A stretch of DNA of 9,900 nucleotides. Origin: JBKPDV01 sp046728075 (lineage in GTDB: Bacteria; Acidobacteriota; Thermoanaerobaculia; UBA5066; Gp7-AA6). Within the stretch, counting starts at the first letter, position 1, and every line of letters starts with the position of its first letter. Location of the stretch: the NCBI GenBank assembly GCA_046728075.1, contig JBKPDV010000004.1, forward strand, positions 1-9,900, written 5' to 3'. Positions 1 through 6,584 of the stretch are shown in pieces. The position numbers and the translations under genes are program-made. The notes below the pieces were generated by a model. It had not been told where the DNA came from. It was given only the letters and a program-made list of their open reading frames with translations, and searched no databases.

Positions 1-739
1 CGTGGTGACCGATCCCTATCATCCTCTGTCCTTCATGCATGAGAAGGAAGCGACGTTCCGCGATACCGTGGTGACGCTGCTCTTGGATAATTCGGGCTCG
101 ATGCGTGGCCGGCCGATCACGGTGGCCGCGACCTGCGCGGATATCTTGGCGCGGACCTTGGAGCGCTGCGGCGTCAAGGTGGAAATCTTAGGCTTCACCA
201 CACGCGCCTGGAAGGGCGGCCAGTCCCGCGAAGCCTGGCTTGCCGCCGGCAAGCCGGCCAATCCCGGACGGCTCAACGATCTCCGCCACATCATCTACAA
301 GTCGGCGGATGCGCCGTGGCGGCGTTCGCGCAAGAATCTCGGTCTGATGATGCGCGAGGGGTTGCTCAAGGAGAACATCGACGGCGAGGCGCTGGATTGG
401 GCGCACAAGCGCCTGCTCGGGCGTTCCGAGCAGCGCAAGATCCTGATGATGATCTCCGACGGCGCGCCGGTCGACGATTCCACGCTGTCGGTCAATCCGG
501 GCAATTATCTCGAGCGGCACCTGCGGCACATCATCGAGGAGATCGAGACCCGTTCGCCGGTCGAACTGATCGCGATCGGCATCGGTCACGATGTGACGCG
601 CTATTATCGCCGCGCTGTCACCATCGTGGACGCCGAAGAACTCGGCGGCGCCATCACCGAGAAGCTCGCCGAACTGTTCAGCGAGACCCACGGCGCGCCG
701 CCTGCCGCGAACGGCCCCAGGCGGCGGTTGCATTCCTAA
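1..739 (+). CDS. cobT: Aerobic cobaltochelatase subunit CobT, C-terminal part (5' end outside the window)
   Basis: CobT is one of three subunits (CobN, CobS, CobT) of the ATP-dependent chelatase that inserts cobalt into hydrogenobyrinic acid a,c-diamide in aerobic vitamin B12 synthesis. It acts in the cytoplasm and forms a AAA+ chaperone-like complex with CobS. The visible 245 residues are the von Willebrand A domain. A MIDAS metal-site motif DNSGSM lies at about visible residues 29-34, and conserved blocks GFTTRAWKGGQSRE, GLLKENIDGEAL, ISDGAPVDDSTL and GIGHDVTRYYRRAVTI follow. The family is usually a little over 600 residues, so roughly the N-terminal 60% lies upstream of the window. The GTG at position 2 is an internal valine, not the start. 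The stop is TAA at 737. CobS would be expected just upstream but is not visible. Identification is very secure. Confidence 0.96.
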   Translation, partial: VVTDPYHPLSFMHEKEATFRDTVVTLLLDNSGSMRGRPITVAATCADILARTLERCGVKVEILGFTTRAWKGGQSREAWLAAGKPANPGRLNDLRHIIYKSADAPWRRSRKNLGLMMREGLLKENIDGEALDWAHKRLLGRSEQRKILMMISDGAPVDDSTLSVNPGNYLERHLRHIIEEIETRSPVELIAIGIGHDVTRYYRRAVTIVDAEELGGAITEKLAELFSETHGAPPAANGPRRRLHS

Positions 740-809
740 GATCCGATGAGATGAAGCATCGCGGAAGGCTTTGTCCTGAAGGGCGGCGTCTTCGAAGCGC
801 CTTGCGGCC

Positions 810-1880
810 ATGAGGTGCGAACCGCTCTCCCGCCGTCGCGTCCTTGAGCTTGCCGCGGCCGGATTCGCGGCGGCCGCGCTGCCAGACGTCGCCCGCGCAC
901 AGCTTGCGACCCAGCCGCCGCCGAAATCGGCCAGGATCGACGAGTTTTCGGTCACCGCGCCGGTCTCGATCGACGTCAACGCGCGGCCGATTCCCTCATT
1001 CGATCCCCGCGAGCGCTCGCATGTTCGTTTCGGTTTGCTGGAATATCGCAGCGGGCTGGTGCTGACCTCGCCCTTTCGCGGTTTCGGCGGACTGTCGGGA
1101 TTGCGACTCGACGCCAAGGGCGAGCGCTTCATCGCGCTCAGCGATCATGGCAGCTGGTTCACCGGCCGCATCGTCTATTCCGGCCGCGAGATGACCGGGC
1201 TGGCCGATGTCGAAGCGGCGCCGATGCTGGGCGCGGATGGCCGGCCGATCACGGCGCGCGGCTGGTACGATTCCGAGTCGATCGCGCTCGACGGTTCGCT
1301 GGTCTATGTCGGGCTCGAGCGCGTCAACCAGGTGCTGCGCTTCGATTTCAGCAAGGGCTTTACGCGATCGCGCGGCAAGGTGGTGCCGCTGCCGCCGGCG
1401 GCGAAGAAATTGCCCAACAACAAGGGGCTGGAGGCGCTGGTCATGGTGCCCAAGGGCGCGGCCCTCGCGGGCACCCTGATCGCGATCTCCGAGCGCGGCC
1501 TCGATCAAAACGGCAATCTGATCGCGTTTCTGGTCGGCGGGCCGTCGCCTGGGCAATTCAGCATCCGCCGCACCGAGAACTACGATGTCAGCGATGCGGT
1601 GCTGCTGTCGGGCGATCTTCTGATCCTGGAGCGGAAATTCTCCTGGCTCTCCGGCATCGGCATCCGTATCCGCCGCATCCCGCTGAAGTCGGTTACGCCC
1701 GGCGCGCTGGTCGAGGGCCCGTCAATTTTCGAGGCCGATCTGGGCCTCGAGATCGATAACATGGAAGGCATCGACGCGCATGTAACGGCCGAGGGCGACA
1801 CCGTGCTGACCATGGTCTCCGACGACAATTTCTCGATGCTCCAGCGCACGCTGCTGCTGCAGTTCACGCTGGTGGAGTAG
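810..1880 (+). CDS. Tat-exported phytase-like esterase-domain protein
   Basis: This 356-residue protein resembles the 'esterase-like activity of phytase' family, predicted beta-propeller enzymes of the periplasm whose true substrate is mostly unknown. Residues 7-13 (SRRRVLE) form a twin-arginine motif. A hydrophobic Ala-rich stretch and a cleavage site after ARA (about residue 30) follow, so export folded through Tat is likely. Family-like blocks include GFGGLSGLRLDAKGERFIALSDHG (about 90-115), ARGWYDSESIALDG, NKGLEALV, and NMEGIDAH near the C-terminus. The gene begins 70 bp after cobT, with no terminator between them, so co-transcription is possible. The ATG at 810 is the only reasonable start in frame, although no good ribosome-binding site sits at the usual distance. 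Its biochemical role is inferred from family only; a link to cobalamin is not shown. Confidence 0.82.
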   Translation: MRCEPLSRRRVLELAAAGFAAAALPDVARAQLATQPPPKSARIDEFSVTAPVSIDVNARPIPSFDPRERSHVRFGLLEYRSGLVLTSPFRGFGGLSGLRLDAKGERFIALSDHGSWFTGRIVYSGREMTGLADVEAAPMLGADGRPITARGWYDSESIALDGSLVYVGLERVNQVLRFDFSKGFTRSRGKVVPLPPAAKKLPNNKGLEALVMVPKGAALAGTLIAISERGLDQNGNLIAFLVGGPSPGQFSIRRTENYDVSDAVLLSGDLLILERKFSWLSGIGIRIRRIPLKSVTPGALVEGPSIFEADLGLEIDNMEGIDAHVTAEGDTVLTMVSDDNFSMLQRTLLLQFTLVE

Positions 1881-1890
1881 AGCCATGCGT

Positions 1891-1915
1891 CCCTGCGTCG
1901 CAGGGCTGACGTTTT
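1891..1915 (+). terminator. Possible weak intrinsic terminator after the phytase-like gene
   Basis: Eleven bases after the stop codon, CCCTGC (1891-1896) and GCAGGG (1900-1905) can pair in a perfect six-base GC stem with a three-base loop. The downstream T-run is only four long (1912-1915) and is offset by six bases. The position is right for a terminator but the T-tract is poor. Confidence 0.35.
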
Positions 1916-1964
1916 GGGACCGGTTCTTGCAGCGCTCTTGACGATCGAAAACCGAGAGTATCGA

Positions 1965-2927
1965 ATGAACAAGCTTCTGCGGTCCTTCGTTATTGCCGCG
2001 GCCCTTTTTGCGGCCGTTCCCGCGCGTGCGGAGGACTGGCCGTCGCATCTGATCAAGGCGACGATTCCGTTCGGCGCGGGAAGTGCGGCCGATGTCGTGC
2101 CGCGGCTGGTGTTCGATCGGCTGGCGGTTGAACTTGGCCAACCGATCGTGATCGAGAACCGCGCCGGCGCGGGTGGCACGCTCGGCTCGAATCTTGTCGC
2201 GAAGTCGGATCCCGACGGCTACAGCATCCTCTCCAATTCCTCCGCGTTGACGATCGCGCCGGCAGTCTTCCCGAGCCTCGCCTTCGATGCCACAAGGGAC
2301 CTCGCCTCGGTTCTGATGATCGGCTCCAGCGCCAATGTGATGATCGTGCCGAACACGCGGCCGTGGAAGACGGTCCAGGATTTCATCACTGAGGCCAAGG
2401 CAAAGCCCGGCTCGATTTCGTTCGGCTCGGTCGGCATCGGCAGCGCGGTACACATCACGACCGAGAAATTCCGCCTCGCCGCCGGGATCGAAGCCACGCA
2501 CGTGCCCTATCGCGGGGGCGCGGAGGTGATCGCCGATATCATGGGCGGCAGGATCGATCTCTATTTCTGTCCGCTGGCGACCGCGCTGCCGTTGATCCGC
2601 GAGGGCCAGGTGCGGGCGCTGTTGGTGTCGACGCCTAAACGCGTCGCCGATCTGCCCGATGTGCCGACGCCGGCCGAGATCGGATTGAAGGATGCCGACA
2701 GCGTGATCTGGTTCGGCGTGTTCGTGCCGGCGAAGACGCCGCGCGACATCGTCGCGAAATTCCATGCGGCAGGCATGAAAGTCTTGAGCGATCCGCCGAT
2801 GCAGGAGAGCCTGAAGAAGCTCGGCATCGATCCCATGCCGATGACGCCGTCGGAGATGGATGATCTGGTCAAGCGCGAGACCGCCGCCAATCTGGCGGTG
2901 ATCAAGGCTGCGGGCATCAAACCGTAG
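1965..2927 (+). CDS. Tripartite tricarboxylate transporter (Bug/TctC family) periplasmic solute-binding protein
   Basis: This is a secreted binding protein of about 320 residues, the usual Bug family length. It would capture a small organic acid or related compound in the periplasm for a TctA/TctB-type importer or for sensing. A Sec signal peptide is visible: MNKLLRS, a hydrophobic core, then a PARA site with cleavage at about residue 22. Family signatures are IPFGAGSAADVVPR, VIENRAGAGGTLGSNLVAKSDPDGY (about 65-90) and HVPYRGGAEVIADIMGGRIDL. The frame is open upstream to a TTG at 1914. The ATG at 1965 is preferred because it gives a proper signal peptide and has GAGAG six bases upstream. No tctA or tctB membrane genes are present, so this is an orphan, as is common for the family. 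The ligand cannot be told from sequence. Confidence 0.9.
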   Translation: MNKLLRSFVIAAALFAAVPARAEDWPSHLIKATIPFGAGSAADVVPRLVFDRLAVELGQPIVIENRAGAGGTLGSNLVAKSDPDGYSILSNSSALTIAPAVFPSLAFDATRDLASVLMIGSSANVMIVPNTRPWKTVQDFITEAKAKPGSISFGSVGIGSAVHITTEKFRLAAGIEATHVPYRGGAEVIADIMGGRIDLYFCPLATALPLIREGQVRALLVSTPKRVADLPDVPTPAEIGLKDADSVIWFGVFVPAKTPRDIVAKFHAAGMKVLSDPPMQESLKKLGIDPMPMTPSEMDDLVKRETAANLAVIKAAGIKP

Positions 2928-3017
2928 AGGAGGGTTGCGATAGGGCAGGGTTGAGGTGCGTCCAGTGCCTCACTACACAAGAGGCGGCCGTTCCTTCCAT
3001 CCATCCGGGAATCCCCT

Positions 3018-4127
3018 ATGAGTGCCCTGTTTTCTCCGATCACGCTGCGCGGCCTGACGCTGTCCAACCGCATCATGGTCGCGCCGATGTGCCAATATTC
3101 GGCCGACGACGGCAAAGCCAATGACTGGCATTTTACGCACATCAACAATCTGGCGCTGTCGGGCGCGGCGATGTTCTGCATCGAGGCCACGCATGTGGAG
3201 GCGATCGGGCGCATCACGCCGGGTTGCCTTGGGCTGTGGGATGACGCCACCGAAGCCGCGCTGAAGCCGATCCTGGCTTCGGTCCGCAAGCATTCGAAAA
3301 CTGCGGTGGCGATGCAGCTCGCGCATGCCGGCCGCAAGGGATCGAGCTATCGGCCCTGGGAAGGCGGTCAGCTCATTCCGCTGTCCCAAGGCTGGCAGAC
3401 GGTCGGACCGTCCGCCGTCCCGCACAAGGAGGGCGAGGCGCCGCCGCTTGCACTCGATGCGGCGGGCCTCGCACGGATCCGCGATGCCTTTGTCGATGCC
3501 GCCAGACGCGCCGATCGGCTCGGCATCGATGCCATCGAGATGCACAGCGCGCACGGCTATCTCTTGCATCAGTTCCTGTCGCCGATCTCCAACCAGCGCA
3601 CCGATCAATATGGCGGTTCCTTGCAAAATCGCATGCGTTATCCGCTCGAGGTGTTCGACGCGGTGCGCGCGGCGTTTCCCGGCAACAAGCCGGTCGGCAT
3701 CAAGGTATCGGCGACCGACTGGGTCGATGGCGGCTGGGACGTCGAGCAGACCATCGAATATGCCAAGGAGCTGAAGACGCGCGGCGTCGACTGGATCGAC
3801 GTCTCCTCCGGTGGCGTCTCGCCGCTGCAGAAAATCCCGCTCGGCCCGGGTTACCAGGTTCCCTTGGCGCAGGCCGTGAGGGAAGCGACCAGCCTCACCA
3901 CCATGGCGGTTGGCCTGATCACCGAGGCGAAGCAGGCCGAGGAGATCGTTGCCTCCGGCAACGCCGACATGGTCGCGCTGGCGCGCGGCATGCTCTACGA
4001 CCCGCGCTGGGGCTGGCATGCCGCGGCGGAACTCGGCGGCCAGGTCGAGGCTCCGCCGCAATATTGGCGTTCGCAACCCTCGACGCAGAAGGCGCTGTTC
4101 GGCACGACCACCTTCGGGGCGCGATAG
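3018..4127 (+). CDS. Old yellow enzyme family NADH:flavin oxidoreductase (XenA/YqjM-like)
   Basis: This 369-residue cytoplasmic FMN enzyme has a TIM-barrel fold. It should reduce activated carbon-carbon double bonds such as alpha,beta-unsaturated carbonyls using NAD(P)H. It belongs to the thermophilic-like (YqjM/XenA) class. Cys25 in APMCQYS matches the redox-tuning cysteine of that class. The substrate-binding pair is His176 and His179 in MHSAHGYLLHQF, with the proton-donor tyrosine equivalent at Tyr181. The FMN/dimer motif RTDQYGGSLQNR lies at 194-205, and LARGMLYDPRWGWHAA is near the C-terminus. Length and spacing fit XenA closely. GGGA at 3007-3010 is a fair ribosome-binding site seven bases from the ATG. 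The gene follows the solute-binding protein by 90 bp on the same strand. The physiological substrate is unknown; xenobiotic enone or aromatic breakdown is an inference. Confidence 0.92.
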   Translation: MSALFSPITLRGLTLSNRIMVAPMCQYSADDGKANDWHFTHINNLALSGAAMFCIEATHVEAIGRITPGCLGLWDDATEAALKPILASVRKHSKTAVAMQLAHAGRKGSSYRPWEGGQLIPLSQGWQTVGPSAVPHKEGEAPPLALDAAGLARIRDAFVDAARRADRLGIDAIEMHSAHGYLLHQFLSPISNQRTDQYGGSLQNRMRYPLEVFDAVRAAFPGNKPVGIKVSATDWVDGGWDVEQTIEYAKELKTRGVDWIDVSSGGVSPLQKIPLGPGYQVPLAQAVREATSLTTMAVGLITEAKQAEEIVASGNADMVALARGMLYDPRWGWHAAAELGGQVEAPPQYWRSQPSTQKALFGTTTFGAR

Positions 4128-4229
4128 GCTGCCAACAACAATCAAGTGCAATATTGCGTGAAATCAAAGAAGTTCGCGCGGGTCTGAGATAGACTGGTCC
4201 GGTGTTCACGTGATCGATTGGCCAAGCCG

Positions 4230-4655
4230 ATGCGAACCCGGGTGAGAAGATTTGCCCACGTTCTGGAACGCGTCGGGCTTGCGATGGCCGGCGCGGCGTG
4301 CGGCTTGTTTGTGTCCGCGCATGTTGGATCAAGCATCTCCTTTCTGACGACGCAGGGTTTTCTGCTGTTCATGATGATCGCCGGCGCGTTTGGATTTTAT
4401 CTCGGGATCGATACGCCGCCGTTGCCATTTCATGCCGACGTCGATCCCAATGGTCCTACCGCGGGCATTGACTCAGCGGAGTTTCTGAGTTCCGTCGGCA
4501 CGTTTCTGGCGACACTTACGGCTTTTGTCTCGGTCGGCATCATCGTGCTGCGCGCCGAACCGGATATCGGCTGGACTGTTCTGATCGGGATTGGATGGAC
4601 GGTCGGCATCGCGATGCAGATCATCGCCGGCGCGATTGCGCGCGCCCGGGCCTGA
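4230..4655 (+). CDS. Small hypothetical inner-membrane protein with four helices
   Basis: I do not recognise a named family. From the ATG at 4230 the product is 141 residues. The N-terminus is basic (MRTRVRR), and four hydrophobic segments lie at about residues 15-33, 38-59, 84-107 and 113-135. Helices 2 and 3 are joined by an acidic, Pro-rich loop of about 24 residues (DTPPLPFHADVDPNGPTAGID). The positive N-terminus suggests both ends face the cytoplasm. A TTG at 4218 would add four residues; ATG is preferred, though no strong ribosome-binding site supports either. Codon use matches the neighbours, and the ORF ends only 20 bp from the end of the convergent DUF3237 gene. No catalytic or transport motif is visible. 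Confidence 0.72.
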   Translation: MRTRVRRFAHVLERVGLAMAGAACGLFVSAHVGSSISFLTTQGFLLFMMIAGAFGFYLGIDTPPLPFHADVDPNGPTAGIDSAEFLSSVGTFLATLTAFVSVGIIVLRAEPDIGWTVLIGIGWTVGIAMQIIAGAIARARA

Positions 4656-4675
4656 CCGAGCGCGGCCTCCAAACG

Positions 4676-5167
4676 TCAAATGATCTGCGCGACCTTGTAG
4701 GCAATTCCGCCTTTGACCAGGTATCCGGATCCGACGCAGACGATATCGTTCAGCCACGCGTATTTGTCCGCGCCGGTCTCGAACAGCGGATTGGTCCGGA
4801 AATAATAGCGCGAGGGATCGACCTCATGCCGCGTCGCCGGGTCGCTCATCTCGGCGCGCAATTCGGGCGGCGTGATCCAGCGGCCGCCATAGCTCATATG
4901 CACCAGCGCATCGTCGTCGGTGTGCAGCGTCAGGCGGACGTCCAGCGCCATCGACCCGTCGGGCCGGAACAGCGCCCAGTCGCCGCCGCCTTCCAGCACA
5001 TCGCCGCGCAGTCTGGGTCCCTCGAACGATCCGCCCGCCGAGCCGAACAGGACCCGCCGGCCGAATGGACCATCGCCGATATTGAGGCGCGGCTTGAGGT
5101 CGATGACGATATCGAACAGATGCTCCGCTTTGATCTCGGCAACGGCTTTCGTTCGGGGATCTGTCAT
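4676..5167 (-). CDS. DUF3237 domain-containing protein
   Basis: This 163-residue protein is a typical full-length DUF3237 member (family near 150 residues) and probably a small beta-barrel. The family has no established reaction. The diagnostic C-terminal block is YYFRTNPLFETGADKYAWLNDIVCVGSG at about residues 121-148. The preceding GDVLEGGGDWALFRPDGSMALDVRLTLHTDD block is also characteristic. No signal peptide is visible, so it is likely cytoplasmic. AGAAGG (plus-strand 5177-5182) lies nine bases before the ATG. It is 50 bp downstream of the SnoaL-like gene on the same strand and probably shares its promoter. This pairing, and the divergent TetR gene, suggest a role in a small regulated catabolic or detoxification unit. 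That role is inferred from context only. Confidence 0.88.
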   Translation of the reverse strand: MTDPRTKAVAEIKAEHLFDIVIDLKPRLNIGDGPFGRRVLFGSAGGSFEGPRLRGDVLEGGGDWALFRPDGSMALDVRLTLHTDDDALVHMSYGGRWITPPELRAEMSDPATRHEVDPSRYYFRTNPLFETGADKYAWLNDIVCVGSGYLVKGGIAYKVAQII

Positions 5168-5217
5168 AAGGGATGGCCTTCTGAATCGAAAAGTTGCGGG
5201 GAAGACGGTCGTCGGCG

Positions 5218-5754
5218 CTATCCGGCCGCCAATTGTGGCGTCTCGTTCCCGAACAGCGTTCGTCGCACAGCGTCCGTTGAAACGCCGGACTGGGCGCAGA
5301 GCATCGAAAGGTCGAAGAAGAAGCGTTCGCTCGCGATCAGGTCGTTCCTGAAGGTGAACTGGATGAACACCGGCAGTTCGGCGCGCCGGCCATTGGGCAC
5401 GACGCCGAACCGATCGCCGGTCATGGTCATCTGCACGGTTCCCCAGCAGATCAGACTCTCGTCATTGTTCGCATGTCCGTGCAGCACGACGTTGTAGTCG
5501 GGGAAGGATTCGAAGAAGCGGGTCAGGACCTGCGCGTTAGCCGTCAGCCCTTGAACCTTGGTGCCGAAGGCCGGGCTCTCCAGCACCATGTCGTCGTGAA
5601 ACAACTTCATCGCGGCCGGCACATGCTGCCGGCCCTTGGCGACCGCCAGTGCCTGCGCCAGTTCGAACATTCGCTTGCCGTCCATGGCGTCGCTCCCGTC
5701 CATCCAGACCACCGCAATGTCCGCCGGCTTTTCTATACGCGTTGTATTTAACAT
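5218..5754 (-). CDS. SnoaL-like / NTF2-fold protein
   Basis: This protein, up to 178 residues, has the NTF2-like cone fold seen in SnoaL polyketide cyclases and many small hydratases, isomerases or binding proteins. Visible family features are the helix AAMKLFHDDMVLESPAFG (about 47-64), RFFESFPDYNVVLHG (79-93), WGTVQMTMTG (104-113) and VPNGRRAELPVFIQFTFRNDLIASERFFFD (119-148). The SnoaL pattern of a Pro-Gly-Arg turn followed by a strand ending in F-D is clear. The start is uncertain. The ATG at 5754 lies inside the operator palindrome and only a few bases past the expected transcription start. The ATG at 5685 has GGGAG (plus 5693-5697) at a seven-base spacing and still keeps the whole fold, giving 155 residues. 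Substrate unknown; likely co-transcribed with the DUF3237 gene. Confidence 0.85.
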   Translation of the reverse strand: MLNTTRIEKPADIAVVWMDGSDAMDGKRMFELAQALAVAKGRQHVPAAMKLFHDDMVLESPAFGTKVQGLTANAQVLTRFFESFPDYNVVLHGHANNDESLICWGTVQMTMTGDRFGVVPNGRRAELPVFIQFTFRNDLIASERFFFDLSMLCAQSGVSTDAVRRTLFGNETPQLAAG

Positions 5755-5766
5755 ACAGTATGTATG
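5735..5766. promoter_or_regulatory. Candidate TetR operator: 13-bp palindrome within alternating half-sites
   Basis: ACATACAGTATGT at 5751-5763 is a perfect palindrome around the central A at 5757. ATAC occurs at 5735 and 5753, and GTAT at 5744, 5758 and 5762. TGTAT (5743-5747) and ATACA (5753-5757) form a further inverted repeat with a five-base spacer. The first three half-sites are nine bases apart. The cluster lies right at the expected transcription start of the minus-strand unit and between it and a divergent TetR gene, where a repressor would act. The ATACATAC/GTATGTAT style is known for TetR/AcrR operators. Binding itself is inferred. Confidence 0.65.
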
Positions 5767-5794
5767 TAATATCCGTGCATCATGTTTGAGTCAA
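5766..5794 (-). promoter_or_regulatory. Sigma-70-like promoter for the SnoaL-like / DUF3237 unit
   Basis: Read on the minus strand, TTGACT (plus 5789-5794) matches five of six bases of the -35 consensus. TATTAC (plus 5766-5771) matches four of six of the -10 consensus, and the spacer is exactly 17 bp. Transcription would start near 5759, inside the palindrome. The next ORF downstream on this strand is the SnoaL-like gene. Confidence 0.6.
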
Positions 5795-5810
5795 GCCATA
5801 TAGTGGCCGC

Positions 5811-6434
5811 ATGAACCCGAATCCCACTGAGAAGAGCCGTCGCGAGGAGAACACCGAGGCGACCCGCCAGGCGCTGTTGTCGGCCGGCCGCGACATCTTT
5901 GCGAAGGAGGGGTTTCAAGCCGCCGGAATGGAGGCGATCTCGCGGGCGGCGCGGGTGACGCGCGGCGCGTTCTATCATCACTTCGAAGACAAGAAGGCGC
6001 TGTTCGACGCGGTTGTCGTCGCGATGCAGTCGGACGTCGCCGATAGGGTCGAAAGGGCCTCGCGAACGCAGCCGCGAATCTGGGACCGCCTGCGCATCGG
6101 CCTCGATGCCTATCTGGACGCCTGTCTCGAGCCGGACTACGGGCGGATCGTCATCCAGGAGGCGCCGGTCGTGCTCGGGCCTTTGCGCTATCGCGAGATC
6201 GAGGAGGCCTATCCGATGGCGCTTCTGCTTGCGACCATGAAGGCGCTGAAACGCGATGGCGAGATTGCCTTCGAGGATACCGAGCTTCTCGGCCGCATGG
6301 TCGACGCGATGATCTGCAAGGTGGCCGTCATGCTGCCGGAGGCGGGCGACCCGAAAAAGCTGCGGAAGAACGCGCTCAAGCTGATCGACGGCCTGCTGTC
6401 GGCATTCCGTAAGAAAAATGACGCAAATACTTGA
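5811..6434 (+). CDS. TetR/AcrR family transcriptional regulator
   Basis: This 207-residue DNA-binding repressor-type protein has an N-terminal TetR domain. Residues 13-38 form the first helices (ENTEATRQALLSAGRDIFAKEGFQA), and the helix-turn-helix is at about 39-60 (GMEAISRAARVTRGAFYHHFED). These are followed by the typical KKALFDAV segment. The C-terminal ligand and dimer domain begins at about residue 85 and contains QEAPVVLGPLRYREIEEAY (116-134), a block often seen in TetR proteins that sense small hydrophobic effectors. The gene diverges from the SnoaL-like/DUF3237 unit across a 56-bp interval that holds a palindrome, the usual arrangement for local control and autoregulation. No clear ribosome-binding site precedes the ATG at 5811. 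TATAGT ends six bases before it, so a leaderless transcript is possible but unproven. The effector cannot be predicted. Confidence 0.93.
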   Translation: MNPNPTEKSRREENTEATRQALLSAGRDIFAKEGFQAAGMEAISRAARVTRGAFYHHFEDKKALFDAVVVAMQSDVADRVERASRTQPRIWDRLRIGLDAYLDACLEPDYGRIVIQEAPVVLGPLRYREIEEAYPMALLLATMKALKRDGEIAFEDTELLGRMVDAMICKVAVMLPEAGDPKKLRKNALKLIDGLLSAFRKKNDANT

Positions 6435-6584
6435 TCTTTATCTTTGCGCGTGGTGTCGCGGTTGCGTCGGTGTACTGCGGCAACTAAGGTCGAGGCGGTA
6501 TCAACGTGCGCACCGCTGCGACCGCTGGCCGGGCAGGTCTGACGGCGTTTTCGTGCATGCCAACTTCCGCGTTGGATCATTTGG

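Noticed and set aside
751..813. A 20-codon ORF (ATG at 751, TGA at 811) whose stop overlaps the start of the phytase-like gene in an ATGA arrangement.
   Set aside because: It could be a translational-coupling leader, but it has no clear ribosome-binding site and its Arg-rich peptide looks like a random frame of GC-rich DNA.
188..1132. Long minus-strand open frame across cobT and the phytase-like gene, and similar long antisense frames at 1722-2765, 2973-4151, 6501-7562 and 7946-9127.
   Set aside because: These are shadows of high-GC coding sequence. They are Arg-rich, low-complexity and lie opposite clearly homologous genes.
4148..4157. Perfect 10-bp palindrome GCAATATTGC just after the OYE gene.
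   Set aside because: It has no loop and no T-run, and no regulator gene is next to it. A single short palindrome of this size is expected by chance.
4656..4675. Possible bidirectional terminator between the convergent small membrane protein and DUF3237 genes.
   Set aside because: The 20-bp gap and its edges contain GC-rich self-complementary bits but no hairpin with a usable loop and no T-run on either strand.
5799..5804. TATAGT as a -10 box for the TetR gene.
   Set aside because: It would fit a leaderless start at 5811, but no acceptable -35 is found 16-18 bp upstream, so I did not list it as a promoter.
6560..6575. Inverted repeat CCAAC / GTTGG with six-base loop ten bases before the ClpP-like gene.
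   Set aside because: The stem is only five bases. It might touch the ribosome-binding site, but nothing else suggests a regulatory RNA.
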